DNA of 57,961 bases from CAYOLL01 sp964404765 [NCBI: uncultured Gemmatimonadota bacterium] (lineage in GTDB: Bacteria; 4572-55), in assembly GCA_964404765.1 (NCBI GenBank), contig CAYOLL010000019.1, positions 1-57,961 of the forward strand, read 5' to 3'. Within the stretch, counting starts at the first letter, position 1. Each line of letters begins with the position of its first letter. A model generated the notes under the pieces. The model was given only the letters and a program-made list of their open reading frames with translations, had not been told where the DNA came from and did not search any database. Positions 34,435 to 43,043 of this stretch are shown here, in pieces. The translations under genes and the position numbers were made by a program.

Positions 34435-35969
34435 CTTTGTGCTAACCGTGTCTCTGTGGCAAAATATTCTTTTACTACCAACGGATCATAGAAAGGCTGC
34501 CGTACACCGTTAACCTCTTGATAATCCTCATGGCCCTTGCCGGCAATCAGCACTGTGTCGCCGGATTTGGCCAGGCGCAACGCGGTGTGGATGGCTTCGC
34601 GTCGGTCTTCGATCACCCGATAGAGTCGGTTGGCCGGAATGCCGCTGACGATTTCGTTGATAATGTTTGCCGGGGCTTCCGTGCGCGGGTTATCGGTGGT
34701 GATGATGACCTCGTCGGCCAAATCGGACGCGGCGCGGCCCATCAACGGGCGTTTGCCGCGGTCGCGATCCCCGCCGGCGCCAAAGACGACCCACAGCTTG
34801 CCGGCGGTGAATTCGCGGGCGGTTTGCAGCACATTTTCCAGCGCGTCGGGCGTATGGGCGTAATCGACAATAACGCTGAACGGCGCAGCAACCGCCACGC
34901 GCTCGAAGCGGCCCGGCACCTGCGGCATCTGCTCCAGCCCGGCTTTGATCGCTTCCGGCGCAATGCCCAGCAAGACGGCGGCGCCGGCGGCGGCTAAGGC
35001 ATTCAGCACGTTAAAGTTGCCGGGCAGCGGCAATCTTACCGAAATACGGATTTCATCATTGCTTTGAAAATCGCGAAAAGATTTTTGCTGCCACATGTCA
35101 GCTGCGTCATCGGAATCCATCGCAAGTTTTTTACGGCGAATCACCAGCGTAACTTGCGTGCCTTCGGGCAACAGACGCACATCTTCGCAATGCGCCGCGA
35201 AAGTCGGGTCATTACCAAAATAAAGCGCCCCGTCGATCTGGAACACCGGATAAGGCGTTTGACCAAAGATGACTGTGCGCTGATATCGATCTAATTTGTC
35301 AAAGAGCAACCGTTTGGACTGGACATAGTCATCCACGTCGGGGTGAAAGTCCAGATGATCACGGGCGATTTTGGTCAACACGGCGCAGGCAAACTCCAGC
35401 CCATCTACGCGGTGTAATTTAAGCGCGTGTGAAGAGACTTCCATGACCACATCTTGCACACCTTTGTATTGCATATCAGCCAGCAAACGCTGCAAGTCGA
35501 GCGATTCCGGCGTAGTGTGCGACGCTTTTAATTTTTGATCGAGGAAAAAATTCCCGATTGTGCCGGTCAGCCCTGTTTGACGACCGGCCTGAGTCAGGAT
35601 GGAACGGATCATCCAGGTCGTTGTAGTTTTTCCTTTTGTTCCGGTTACGCCAATCAAGCGTAGACGCCTGATGGATTTACGATACCAATTCGTCGCGAGC
35701 TGCGCCATTGTTCGACGCGAATCCTGGACTTGAATGCAGGCTACCGTATTTGGCAGCTCGACAGGCTCTTCAACAACAATTGCGCGTGCGCCGGCTTGAA
35801 CAGCCTGTGAGATATAGCGATGGCCATCGGTTTTAAAACCCCGCATCGCCACAAATAAACCGCCGGGCTTGATCTGACGTGAATCATAAGCCAGCATGTC
35901 GATCTCAATCCCTTCCGGCCCCCGAAAGTGATCAATTTCGATCCCTTGCAATAATTCCTGCAACTTCAC
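34431..35969 (-). CDS. murE: UDP-MurNAc-tripeptide synthetase (meso-DAP type)
   Basis: The product, about 512 residues from the GTG at 35969, is the Mur ligase that adds the third stem residue. GVTGTKGKTTTTWM is the P-loop and HTTPESLDLQ the family block. DNPRTEAP, the meso-diaminopimelate specificity motif, indicates a DAP-type peptidoglycan. GAGG lies 8 bases before the GTG; the ORF can extend to 36017 inside ftsI, but those residues (LRKIKLRLLKVED) come from overlap with the ftsI end. Translational coupling with ftsI is likely. Confidence 0.93.
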   Translation of the reverse strand: MKLQELLQGIEIDHFRGPEGIEIDMLAYDSRQIKPGGLFVAMRGFKTDGHRYISQAVQAGARAIVVEEPVELPNTVACIQVQDSRRTMAQLATNWYRKSIRRLRLIGVTGTKGKTTTTWMIRSILTQAGRQTGLTGTIGNFFLDQKLKASHTTPESLDLQRLLADMQYKGVQDVVMEVSSHALKLHRVDGLEFACAVLTKIARDHLDFHPDVDDYVQSKRLLFDKLDRYQRTVIFGQTPYPVFQIDGALYFGNDPTFAAHCEDVRLLPEGTQVTLVIRRKKLAMDSDDAADMWQQKSFRDFQSNDEIRISVRLPLPGNFNVLNALAAAGAAVLLGIAPEAIKAGLEQMPQVPGRFERVAVAAPFSVIVDYAHTPDALENVLQTAREFTAGKLWVVFGAGGDRDRGKRPLMGRAASDLADEVIITTDNPRTEAPANIINEIVSGIPANRLYRVIEDRREAIHTALRLAKSGDTVLIAGKGHEDYQEVNGVRQPFYDPLVVKEYFATETRLAQR

Positions 35970-36000
35970 ACCGACATCCTCAACCTTCAGCAATCTGAGT

Positions 36001-38103
36001 TTAATTTTCCGCAACAAGGCGGCACTTTATACCCGGATTGATTGTCGCACCCGGTTGTGGTGATTGATGCATCACGATGCCATTGCCGATGTATTTTACA
36101 TCCAGCAAAAATGGGTCAAGACGCCGTTTGGCTTCGCGCAGCGGCACACCGACAACATAGGGCATAAGTGCCCGGTCTGTAGGAATATTTACATCCAGTT
36201 GGATGGTGCTGCCGCGACGCACCGATGTCCCCGGCAGGGGATTCTGTCTCCAAACGCGCGATGATTGATCGCCGATTGTCTCGACAAATAAGCCTAATTT
36301 AATGATTTGGGCATGAGCGACGGCCACATCAAAGCCTCGCCAATCCTTGACCTGTAAATATTCCCCGGCGTCAGGTGCAGATGCGGCTAATGGGAAGTTT
36401 TGCGTTGTTAATTCGACAGGTTTGATATCGTAGGGAATAATATTGTAGTTGGAGATAATGCGTTCGGCAACACGTCTGAAGAGCGGAGCGGCCACATCAC
36501 CACCATAGAATTGGTGCTGTGGCTCGTCAATAACTGCAATGCCGAGCAACTGCGGATTTTCAGCCGGTAAGTAGCCCAGGAAAGATGAAACGTACGTATG
36601 GGGCGCATAGCCATCAATCCCGGCAACTTTCTTTTGGGCGGTGCCCGTTTTTCCTGCAATCTGTACACTGCTTATTTGGGCCTTTGTGCCGGTGCCGCGC
36701 TCGACGACTCCAACCAGGATTTCATTAAGCACTTTGGCAGTTTCGGGTGAGATAACCCGGCGGATAAACTTACGCTGGCCGGTTTTTATGGTCGCGCTGT
36801 TCTCGTTGACTAATTTTGACATAATCTGCGGTTCAAGTAGTTCACCGCCGTTAGCAATAGCTGAAAAAGCAGTGCAGAGTTGCAGGGTAGTGACTGAGAC
36901 TTCCTGGCCTATCGGAATGGCCATAATCGACAATTGCGACCACTGGCCGGGCTGGCGTAGCATCCCGCGTGTTTCACCGGTCAAACCACTGCCGGTCTCG
37001 CAGCCAAAGCCATATTTCAGCGCAAACTCATAAATATCCTTTGCGCCAATATCGCGGGCAATTTTGTATACACCGACATTGCTGGATTTTTCAATCACTT
37101 GTGAAAAAGTCAGCCAACCATATTCGCCACTGGCATCGTGAAACTCGTGTATCCCAAGATCAAAGCTGCCTTTCTCACAGTAAATCGCCTGGTTTGGCGT
37201 CATATATTTGCCTTCCAGCGCGACGGATGCCGTCACAAATTTAAATGTTGAGCCAGGCTCGTAGCTATCGGTTACTACACGATTGCGGCGGACAGACAGA
37301 GGAAAACTTGCGGCGGTGTTCAAATCAAACCGCGGCGCAACGGCGCTGGCTAAAATTTCGCCGGTTTGTGGATTCATCAACACAAACATACCGCTTTGCG
37401 CTTCCTGGGCAACCAATGTTTGATTCAGCTCATCTTCAACAATTTCTTGAAAATTGACATCGACGGTCAGATATAGATCAAGACCGTTAACCGGCTTTTT
37501 TGGCGGGGAAGTAGGAAAGGAGTGGTCTTTGCCGCGGGCATCTTTGCGTAGCATCGTCCAGCCGGGTGTGCCGGACAGCTCGTCATTAAATTGCTTTTCT
37601 ATTCCTTCCAGACCATGCGCGTCATTACCGACAAAACCTAATAATTGCGCAGCCACGCCCGCGTGGGGATAAAAGCGCCGTGTATCCGGAAGTGTATAAA
37701 CACCCTCAAGTTTTTTCCCGATAATCTCGTCTGCTATTTTTTTTTCGACACGCCGGGCTAACCAAACAAAATGCGAAGACTTATGCAAATTAGCCAAAAG
37801 TTTATTGTAGTCGTCCTTGAAATAGGCTGAAAAAAGATGGGCAACTTCTTCGGGCTGCTTGATTTTTCCGGGAATTGCAAAAAAAGAAACGGCGTCTATA
37901 TCCGTTGCTAATAGAATGCCGTTACGATCATAAATATTGCCGCGTTTTGCTTTTATCTCAATTTTTTCTTGTGATATTTTGACAGCTAATTGTTGATAAT
38001 ACTCTGCCTGTACAAGCTGAATCACCCCAAGCCGAGCGCCAAGGGTAAACCAGGCTAAGACACCAATCATCACTAACAATTGTAAGCGGGCTTTGAGTAA
38101 CAT
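36001..38103 (-). CDS. ftsI: Penicillin-binding protein FtsI (PBP3) with two PASTA domains
   Basis: The 700-residue class B PBP has one N-terminal membrane segment (residues 8-25), a PBP dimerisation domain, and a transpeptidase domain with the STFK active site (EPGSTFKFV), SSN (EKSSNVG) and KTG (AGKTGTAQKK) motifs. Two PASTA domains follow at the C-terminus, roughly residues 580-635 and 640-700. FtsI cross-links septal peptidoglycan with FtsW. PASTA domains are usual in Spo-type PBP2x and in some FCB and Firmicutes FtsI proteins and bind peptidoglycan. The start is the ATG at 38103. Confidence 0.95.
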   Translation of the reverse strand: MLLKARLQLLVMIGVLAWFTLGARLGVIQLVQAEYYQQLAVKISQEKIEIKAKRGNIYDRNGILLATDIDAVSFFAIPGKIKQPEEVAHLFSAYFKDDYNKLLANLHKSSHFVWLARRVEKKIADEIIGKKLEGVYTLPDTRRFYPHAGVAAQLLGFVGNDAHGLEGIEKQFNDELSGTPGWTMLRKDARGKDHSFPTSPPKKPVNGLDLYLTVDVNFQEIVEDELNQTLVAQEAQSGMFVLMNPQTGEILASAVAPRFDLNTAASFPLSVRRNRVVTDSYEPGSTFKFVTASVALEGKYMTPNQAIYCEKGSFDLGIHEFHDASGEYGWLTFSQVIEKSSNVGVYKIARDIGAKDIYEFALKYGFGCETGSGLTGETRGMLRQPGQWSQLSIMAIPIGQEVSVTTLQLCTAFSAIANGGELLEPQIMSKLVNENSATIKTGQRKFIRRVISPETAKVLNEILVGVVERGTGTKAQISSVQIAGKTGTAQKKVAGIDGYAPHTYVSSFLGYLPAENPQLLGIAVIDEPQHQFYGGDVAAPLFRRVAERIISNYNIIPYDIKPVELTTQNFPLAASAPDAGEYLQVKDWRGFDVAVAHAQIIKLGLFVETIGDQSSRVWRQNPLPGTSVRRGSTIQLDVNIPTDRALMPYVVGVPLREAKRRLDPFLLDVKYIGNGIVMHQSPQPGATINPGIKCRLVAEN

Positions 38104-38225
38104 GAAGACTCCGCATCTTCACTTCAGAACAAACAGCACAAACCCCAAGAATCAAAACGAGGCAGGCATTCGTAACGCATGCGCTTTTTGATCTTTAGGG
38201 TTTAGTCTGGTTGCTATGAATTTTT

Positions 38226-38675
38226 CTAATGAGTTTGCTTGGCCTCAACCGTGCCAATTGTCAACATTTGGTGCATCCATTTGTCCGCCCGGGCCAGGAT
38301 GGAGTCATCTGTGTTAAATATCTTAAATCGGTCTCCCGGATTTTCATGCCAGAAGACATATTGGGGATTTGGGTGATTCAACTTCAGTGTCTGTTGCGCC
38401 ACACGCTCAATGCGCGTTCGACTGGAAAGCGCAGCAATCTCAACGCTAAGGGCATGGTTGGCTTCTGTCAATTTTCGTACTTCAACTTTTGCATTGCGGA
38501 CATGTTCCGAAAGATCCAATATCCGGTGGTATTCCCAAATGTAGGCTATTAACAGGATAGCCACGCTTAGTAACAAAACAAGATAGCCGTAAACCGCTAC
38601 ACCGCTTTCCCGCGTGCGCTGCCGCTCCATTGGCGCGGCTTTTTTCCGCATCGCCGAATAGTACACCCTTGTCAT
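38226..38675 (-). CDS. ftsL: Cell division protein FtsL
   Basis: The 149-residue product has the FtsL layout: a basic cytoplasmic start with many Arg and Lys residues, one membrane segment (GYLVLLLSVAILLIAYIW), and a coiled-coil outer part (LSEHVRNAKVEVRKLTEANH, then ALSVEIAAL). Assignment rests on position between rsmH and ftsI plus this topology, as FtsL sequences diverge quickly. GGAG lies 7 bases before the ATG at 38675. The C-terminal part is longer than in E. coli. Confidence 0.82.
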   Translation of the reverse strand: MTRVYYSAMRKKAAPMERQRTRESGVAVYGYLVLLLSVAILLIAYIWEYHRILDLSEHVRNAKVEVRKLTEANHALSVEIAALSSRTRIERVAQQTLKLNHPNPQYVFWHENPGDRFKIFNTDDSILARADKWMHQMLTIGTVEAKQTH

Positions 38676-38760
38676 TCCATCGCTCCTTTTTGTTACAACT
38701 GCTATCGCCATTCGGATCTAAACATTTGGGAATCGATCTTAAATGACAGACAGCAATTCG

Positions 38761-39720
38761 TTACTTGCTCATGATCTCCGCGCATCGTTCCGCCGCCCTA
38801 AGCTTGGCGCTCCTGGATCGTGAATTCCGATCAATTTCTTCCTGAGTTGGCCGGACGACTTTGCTCGTCACAATAGATAGCTTCTGCACCCCGTTACAAA
38901 CACAATAAGGAAAATCCGGCGGACAAGTGCAGCCTCTTTCCATGTCCTGAAAAAACGACTTAACAATCCGGTCTTCCAAAGAGTGATAGGATAGAACAAC
39001 TATACGCCCTCCGGGGTTTAAAAACTCGACAGCCGCATTCAACGCTGTCTTTAAAACTTCCAACTCATTATTGATCTCAATCCTGAGCGCCTGAAAAATA
39101 CGAGCGATTGTCTTAACCACATCCCGTCCGCTGGTGACTCGCTTGATAATACTCACCAGGTCCCCCGTCGTATCAACAGGCCTTATATCCCGCGCTTGCT
39201 CGATTGCCCGAGCGATTTTATAAGAATGATGCTCTTCGCCATACTTGCGAAAAATGTGAGCCAGCGCGCTAGTTTCCAATTGATTTACCAATTCACGGGC
39301 CGTGGTCTTGGCCTCTGGACCCATCCGCATATCCAGCGGCGCATCCTCGTCAAACGCAAACCCCCGTTCTGTTTCATCTATTTGATAAGAAGAAACCCCC
39401 AAATCAAAGACTATTCCATCAATCTTACCCTGGCCGGTTTCAGCTAAAATCTGTCCCAATTTTGCAAAATTATGTTGTATCAATTTATAACGATCGTCTG
39501 CAACGCTTTTAAGCCGCTTTTTGGCCGCTTTAATTGCGTCCGGGTCTTGATCAATACATATTACCTGACCGGCAGGCCCACAACTTTCTAAAATTGCCAG
39601 CGTGTGCCCGCCACCGCCGGCTGTGGCATCAACGTATACTTTACCATCTTCGCAGCGAAGATGATGAATAACTTCCGCTGCCATTACCGGCTCATGAAAA
39701 AGTGTGTTTTTGTCCGTCAT
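38761..39720 (-). CDS. rsmH: 16S rRNA (cytosine1402-N4)-methyltransferase
   Basis: The 319-residue product methylates C1402 of 16S rRNA. HEPVM near the start, the SAM motif VDATAGGGGHTLAIL, FDLGVSSYQID, ALRIEINNELE and VLSYHSLEDRIVK are typical. I start at the ATG at 39720; the frame extends to 39768 but those residues are not family-like. It lies right after mraZ. Confidence 0.96.
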   Translation of the reverse strand: MTDKNTLFHEPVMAAEVIHHLRCEDGKVYVDATAGGGGHTLAILESCGPAGQVICIDQDPDAIKAAKKRLKSVADDRYKLIQHNFAKLGQILAETGQGKIDGIVFDLGVSSYQIDETERGFAFDEDAPLDMRMGPEAKTTARELVNQLETSALAHIFRKYGEEHHSYKIARAIEQARDIRPVDTTGDLVSIIKRVTSGRDVVKTIARIFQALRIEINNELEVLKTALNAAVEFLNPGGRIVVLSYHSLEDRIVKSFFQDMERGCTCPPDFPYCVCNGVQKLSIVTSKVVRPTQEEIDRNSRSRSAKLRAAERCAEIMSK

Positions 39721-39801
39721 AAATTGCCGCCCGCCAAAGCAAGGACGAACCATAACCAAAGCTGTCATTGCGCACGATAATAGCGTTTTCCAGGTGGTAT
39801 C

Positions 39802-40242
39802 TCAAAGCAGTAGCGATTCGGCTACTTGTTCAAAGCTAATCCCAAAATCTTTAGTGTACGCTTCGTACCGCTGTGGATTCCAAATTTCAATTTTATCCAT
39901 AACGCCAAGAATCAGCGCGTCTTTTTCCAATCCGGCAAGTTCCAAAAGATGAGGCGGGATGATGACTCTGCCCTGAGTATCAAGTGCTGACTCCGTCGCA
40001 TCCGAAAGAAGGGTACGCATAAAATAGCGTGTATTTGCTTGCCCCTGCTGAAGATTTCTTAGCCGCTCCATAAGCGCCTTCCAAGTGTCCTGCGGATATG
40101 CAAACAGGCAGCCTTCCAAGCCCCGCGTCAAGATCAGTATGTCTGCGGCCTCTGGCGGCAGAGCATGGCGGAACTTGGCCGGAACATTGGTTCTCCCCTT
40201 ATGATCAATTGCATATTGATATCGGCCCATGAACTCAGCCAT
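39802..40242 (-). CDS. mraZ: Transcriptional regulator MraZ
   Basis: The 146-residue product carries the two AbrB-like swapped-hairpin repeats of MraZ: GRYQYAIDHKGRTNVPAKFR at the start and SALDTQGRVIIPPHLLELAG in the middle, each with the DxKGR.x.P pattern. MraZ is a DNA-binding repressor of the dcw cluster and autoregulates through repeated TGGGN boxes, which are found just upstream. Start at 40242 (ATG AEFMGRYQY) is a choice; an inner ATG at 40230 also fits. It is the first dcw gene here. Confidence 0.95.
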   Translation of the reverse strand: MAEFMGRYQYAIDHKGRTNVPAKFRHALPPEAADILILTRGLEGCLFAYPQDTWKALMERLRNLQQGQANTRYFMRTLLSDATESALDTQGRVIIPPHLLELAGLEKDALILGVMDKIEIWNPQRYEAYTKDFGISFEQVAESLLL

Positions 40243-40298
40243 CTCACCACACCTTTTTGCATCCCCATACATCACTTATTATGGATTAGCGGCTATTC

Positions 40299-40323
40299 CC
40301 CACTTTTACCCACAATTACCCAC
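40299..40323 (-). promoter_or_regulatory. Three MraZ boxes (GTGGG-N5 repeats)
   Basis: On the minus strand GTGGG occurs at 40319-40323, 40309-40313 and 40299-40303, exactly 10 bases apart. Known MraZ operators are direct TGGGN repeats with 5-base spacers. They sit just downstream of the predicted start site and 57 bases before the mraZ ATG, a good place for autorepression. Confidence 0.9.
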
Positions 40324-40332
40324 TTCATAACC

Positions 40333-40361
40333 ATTCTATATTTAACTGTATTGAAAGTCAA
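40333..40361 (-). promoter_or_regulatory. Sigma70-type promoter of the dcw cluster
   Basis: TTGACT (40356-40361) and TAGAAT (40333-40338) with a 17-base spacer, minus strand. The start site should be near 40326, directly before the MraZ boxes. Confidence 0.85.
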
Positions 40362-40459
40362 GCAAAAAAACAAGTCACTTAAAGAAAATTGTCACGTCAA
40401 ATAGCCTTTTTCCTTACGAAATAAGAAGATTCGTTTACTGACCAAGAACTAGTCGATTT

Positions 40460-40488
40460 TGTAACATTCTATATTATAAAGTGTTACA
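40460..40488. promoter_or_regulatory. Inverted repeat, possible operator in the mraZ/YVTN gap
   Basis: TGTAACA (40460-40466) and TGTTACA (40482-40488) are 7-base inverted arms, 15 bases apart, with an AT-rich TATTATAAA core in between that could hold a promoter -10. It lies between the divergent mraZ and haem/YVTN genes. Together with the MraZ site this is all I see in the 489-bp gap. Confidence 0.4.
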
Positions 40489-40731
40489 CACAGTTATTTC
40501 AAGTAAAATATCATTAATATCGCGTATCTATCTGAAAATCTTAAGCTAAGATTAACTATTTAATTCAATTGCTATCACGATCAAGCAAAAAAGAACTTGC
40601 GCCTGTCGTGATAATTGCCAATTTAAGATGTCTGCCCTGTGCGACCTAAAAATGGACAATGTTCAGGTAAACCAAACCGAAGCGGCCCGCACAGTTAGCA
40701 ATAATCACCTTAATTAAGATAGGGAGGCTTT

Positions 40732-42162
40732 ATGAAAAAATGGAAAATGTATATCTGGCTAACGCTTACGATATTGGTGGGGATACGCTGCGGCAAAGAT
40801 GATGACGTGCCTGGCGTTAAAAGTGTGGATTATGACGAATTGACTGCCTACGATTATTCGCGCCATGTTCAACCGCTACTGGATTATTACTGCGTTAACT
40901 GCCACAGTGGGAGTAACGCGGCCGCAGGATTAAAGCTGGACTCGTGGGAAAATATCATCGCCGGTTCAGACGCCGGCGAGACGCTGATTGCCTATGACGC
41001 CGAGGATAGCCGCATGATCGAAATGCTGACAAAACTACGGGTTAACGATCTGCTTAAGCCGCACCCAGGCAATCTGAACAAGGAAATGCCGCGCACCGAT
41101 ATGGTCAACTTTCTCAAGCGTTGGATTCAGGCCGGTGCCCCCGATCCGACCGGGAAAATTCCATTCGCCGACGCCAGCCAACGGCTTTACGTATGCGATC
41201 AGGAAGAGGCCAAAATATCCGTGATTGATCCGGGAAAAAAGGTTATCATGCGCACAGTTGATCTGACGCAGTGGGGTTACAGTCAAACCGCGCGGCCGCA
41301 TAGCATAGCCGTGGAGCCCGACGGCGCCTACTGGTATGTCAGCCTGATTGGCGCGGATCGCGTCCTGAAATTTGATGCGAACAATCATTTAGTTGATGAA
41401 GTTACCGTCGATACGCCGGCGCTGGTGGGGTTGCATTTGCCGAGCGGCCGACTATATGTTTCGCGCTTTATGAGCGGACATCATGTGCCGCAGTCTATTG
41501 CTGCTATTAAAACTGCCGACATGACGCTGGCTGCGGAAGTTCCGGTGCTGTATAGTATGCCGCACGCGCTTGGCATTGCCCCGAACGGCGCTTTTGTCTT
41601 GACGGCCAGCATGGATGCCAATCAGTTAATTCGTATTAATCCAGGCACGGATGAGGTAGATGATTTTATTGCGTTGGGTGATAACAAAGCCGTGCTGCAT
41701 CTGGACATCGCCCCCGATAATCGAACCGTTTATGTTACCTGTCAGTTGTCCGCAGAAGTGGCGGTTGTCGATATTGTCAGCCGCAGCGTGCAATTTATCC
41801 GGACGGGTATCGGTCAGCAGCCGTGGCATGTGCTGTTTAACGCTGACGGCAGCCTGGCCTACGTCACCAATTCTGCTTCAAGCTCCATTTCGATTATCAA
41901 CACCGCCACGTCAACGGTCGAAGCGGTTATTGCCGACAATCGTCTGGCTGAGCCGCACGGTCTGATCCTGTCTAAAGACGGTCGGCGGCTTTATGTCACC
42001 AACCGCAACCAGACCGGCGCATACAAACCGCGTCAGGATTTTGGCGACAACGCCAACGCCGGCACGGTCATCACAATCGATACGACCACCCGTCAAATTA
42101 TTCAGGTGCTGGAAGTGGAGGACTTTGCCTCTGGGATTGCTTTATGGCAAGGTGCACTATAA
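40732..42162 (+). CDS. Exported haem-c/YVTN beta-propeller protein
   Basis: The 476-residue product has a signal segment ending at Cys20 (VGIRC, a lipobox-like site with Arg rather than a small residue at -1), then a c-type haem motif CVNCH at residues 54-58, and a seven-blade YVTN/NHL-like beta-propeller from about residue 150 (RLYVCDQEEAKISVIDPG, AVVDIVSRSVQFI, AYVTNSASSSISIINTATST). Such proteins occur in periplasmic or surface electron-transfer and metal-reduction contexts. The partner is not in the window. GGAGG is placed before the ATG. It lies divergent from the dcw cluster. Confidence 0.8.
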   Translation: MKKWKMYIWLTLTILVGIRCGKDDDVPGVKSVDYDELTAYDYSRHVQPLLDYYCVNCHSGSNAAAGLKLDSWENIIAGSDAGETLIAYDAEDSRMIEMLTKLRVNDLLKPHPGNLNKEMPRTDMVNFLKRWIQAGAPDPTGKIPFADASQRLYVCDQEEAKISVIDPGKKVIMRTVDLTQWGYSQTARPHSIAVEPDGAYWYVSLIGADRVLKFDANNHLVDEVTVDTPALVGLHLPSGRLYVSRFMSGHHVPQSIAAIKTADMTLAAEVPVLYSMPHALGIAPNGAFVLTASMDANQLIRINPGTDEVDDFIALGDNKAVLHLDIAPDNRTVYVTCQLSAEVAVVDIVSRSVQFIRTGIGQQPWHVLFNADGSLAYVTNSASSSISIINTATSTVEAVIADNRLAEPHGLILSKDGRRLYVTNRNQTGAYKPRQDFGDNANAGTVITIDTTTRQIIQVLEVEDFASGIALWQGAL

Positions 42163-42194
42163 AATTATAGCCAAATATTTGCGTTGCGCACGAA

Positions 42195-42297
42195 AATCTT
42201 TACCGCAAAGTTCGCCAAGTTTATCGCCAAGTTACGCTGAGTTTTCTTTTCTTTGCGTGACTCCGCGTAAGGCTCTGCGCAACTTTGTGCTATTGCT
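42195..42297. repeat. CGCAAAGTT-type dispersed repeat
   Basis: The first 47 bases (42195-42241) match the inverted segment 42741-42787 at 43 of 47 positions by my count. The second half carries the inverse, TCCGCGTAAGGCTCTGCGC, as in the 18210-18293 copy. Confidence 0.8.
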
Positions 42298-42362
42298 TTA
42301 AAAGTGCCGGGGATATTGAGGCACTTTTGATCGCAAGTTCGCATAAACTCACGTTCCTAACA

Positions 42363-42398
42363 AAAAAGCCGGAAGCGATTATTCGTCTCCGGCTTTTT
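42363..42398 (+). terminator. Terminator after the haem/YVTN gene
   Basis: AAAAAGCCGGA (42363-42373) and TCCGGCTTTTT (42388-42398) pair perfectly around a 14-base loop. Confidence 0.85.
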
Positions 42399-42453
42399 GC
42401 ATTTCAGATTGCGGATTTAGGATTGCAGACTTCGCAGTAATCATTGCACTACT

Positions 42454-42531
42454 CTTGCGAAGGTTCCCGCCTGTAAGATCGCGAAAACCCTGAAAGTACT
42501 GATTTCGGCGGCAAGTTTAACTTTCGCAACA
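42454..42531. repeat. Paired-arm element, CTTGCGAAGG family, copy 2
   Basis: Arms CTTGCGAAGGTT (42454-42465) and AACTTTCGCAACA (42519-42531). The loop matches that of the 14671 copy (CCTGAAAGTACTGAT..., then GCAAGTTTAAC). Confidence 0.75.
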
Positions 42532-42584
42532 CTTTTTGAGAAGTTACCGGAATACGTAATTGCTCAAAAAGTGGTGGTAGACCG

Positions 42585-42645
42585 AACCTTGCGAAGGCTT
42601 CAGTGCACACTTTCACAAGTTTTGCAGTAAAGCCTTCGCAAGGTT
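42585..42645. repeat. Paired-arm element, CTTGCGAAGG family, copy 3
   Basis: Perfect inverted arms AACCTTGCGAAGGCTT (42585-42600) and AAGCCTTCGCAAGGTT (42630-42645). The loop differs from copies 1 and 2. Confidence 0.8.
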
Positions 42646-42675
42646 GCCAACGGTTTTTGAGCAGTTACCGGAATA

Positions 42676-42710
42676 CACCCTAAGGGTTGAAGAACAAAAT
42701 CCTTAGGGTG
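42676..42710. repeat. Double-palindrome element, CCCTAAGGG family
   Basis: CACCCTAAGG (42676-42685) and CCTTAGGGTG (42701-42710), inverted and each near-palindromic. Confidence 0.75.
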
Positions 42711-42740
42711 AACTTACCCAAAGTAATTAAATTGACTTTC

Positions 42741-42787
42741 CTCAGCGTAACTTTGCGCTAAACTTGGCGAATGTTGCGGTAAAGATT
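42741..42787. repeat. Inverted partner of 42195-42241
   Basis: Starts CTCAGCGTAACTTTGCG and ends GCGGTAAAGATT; it is the reverse complement of 42195-42241 with 4 differences. The two copies face each other across the whole repeat cluster. Confidence 0.85.
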
Positions 42788-43043
42788 CTCATCTCAGGTT
42801 GATGGATCATACGTGATTCAAGCTACCAAGCTCAGTTTCCAGGCTCATGCCTGTTTTTCCATAAAAAGACAAGTCCGTCGTTTCCCGCGTTAATCCTCCA
42901 TTGTCTGAAAATCTTCTAATTTATTATACTGCAAGCAACTACACGCCCTGCACAAACTTAGCATACTTTTTGCTTAAATTCCTGTTGGCAATCCTTCTTC
43001 TTTCCAAAGTTTGGCTATAATTGCTGACGGGGTCAAATAAAGT

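Larger units (their letters stand above)
42163..43043. other. 881-bp gene-free repeat cluster
   Basis: No gene; it holds a CGCAAAGTT repeat (42195-42297), a terminator hairpin, two CTTGCGAAGG elements, a CCCTAAGGG pair, two copies of TTGAGxAGTTACCGGAATAC (42536-42555 and 42655-42674) and an inverted CGCAAAGTT copy at 42741-42787. Bases 42790-43043 hold no recognisable structure. Confidence 0.7.
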
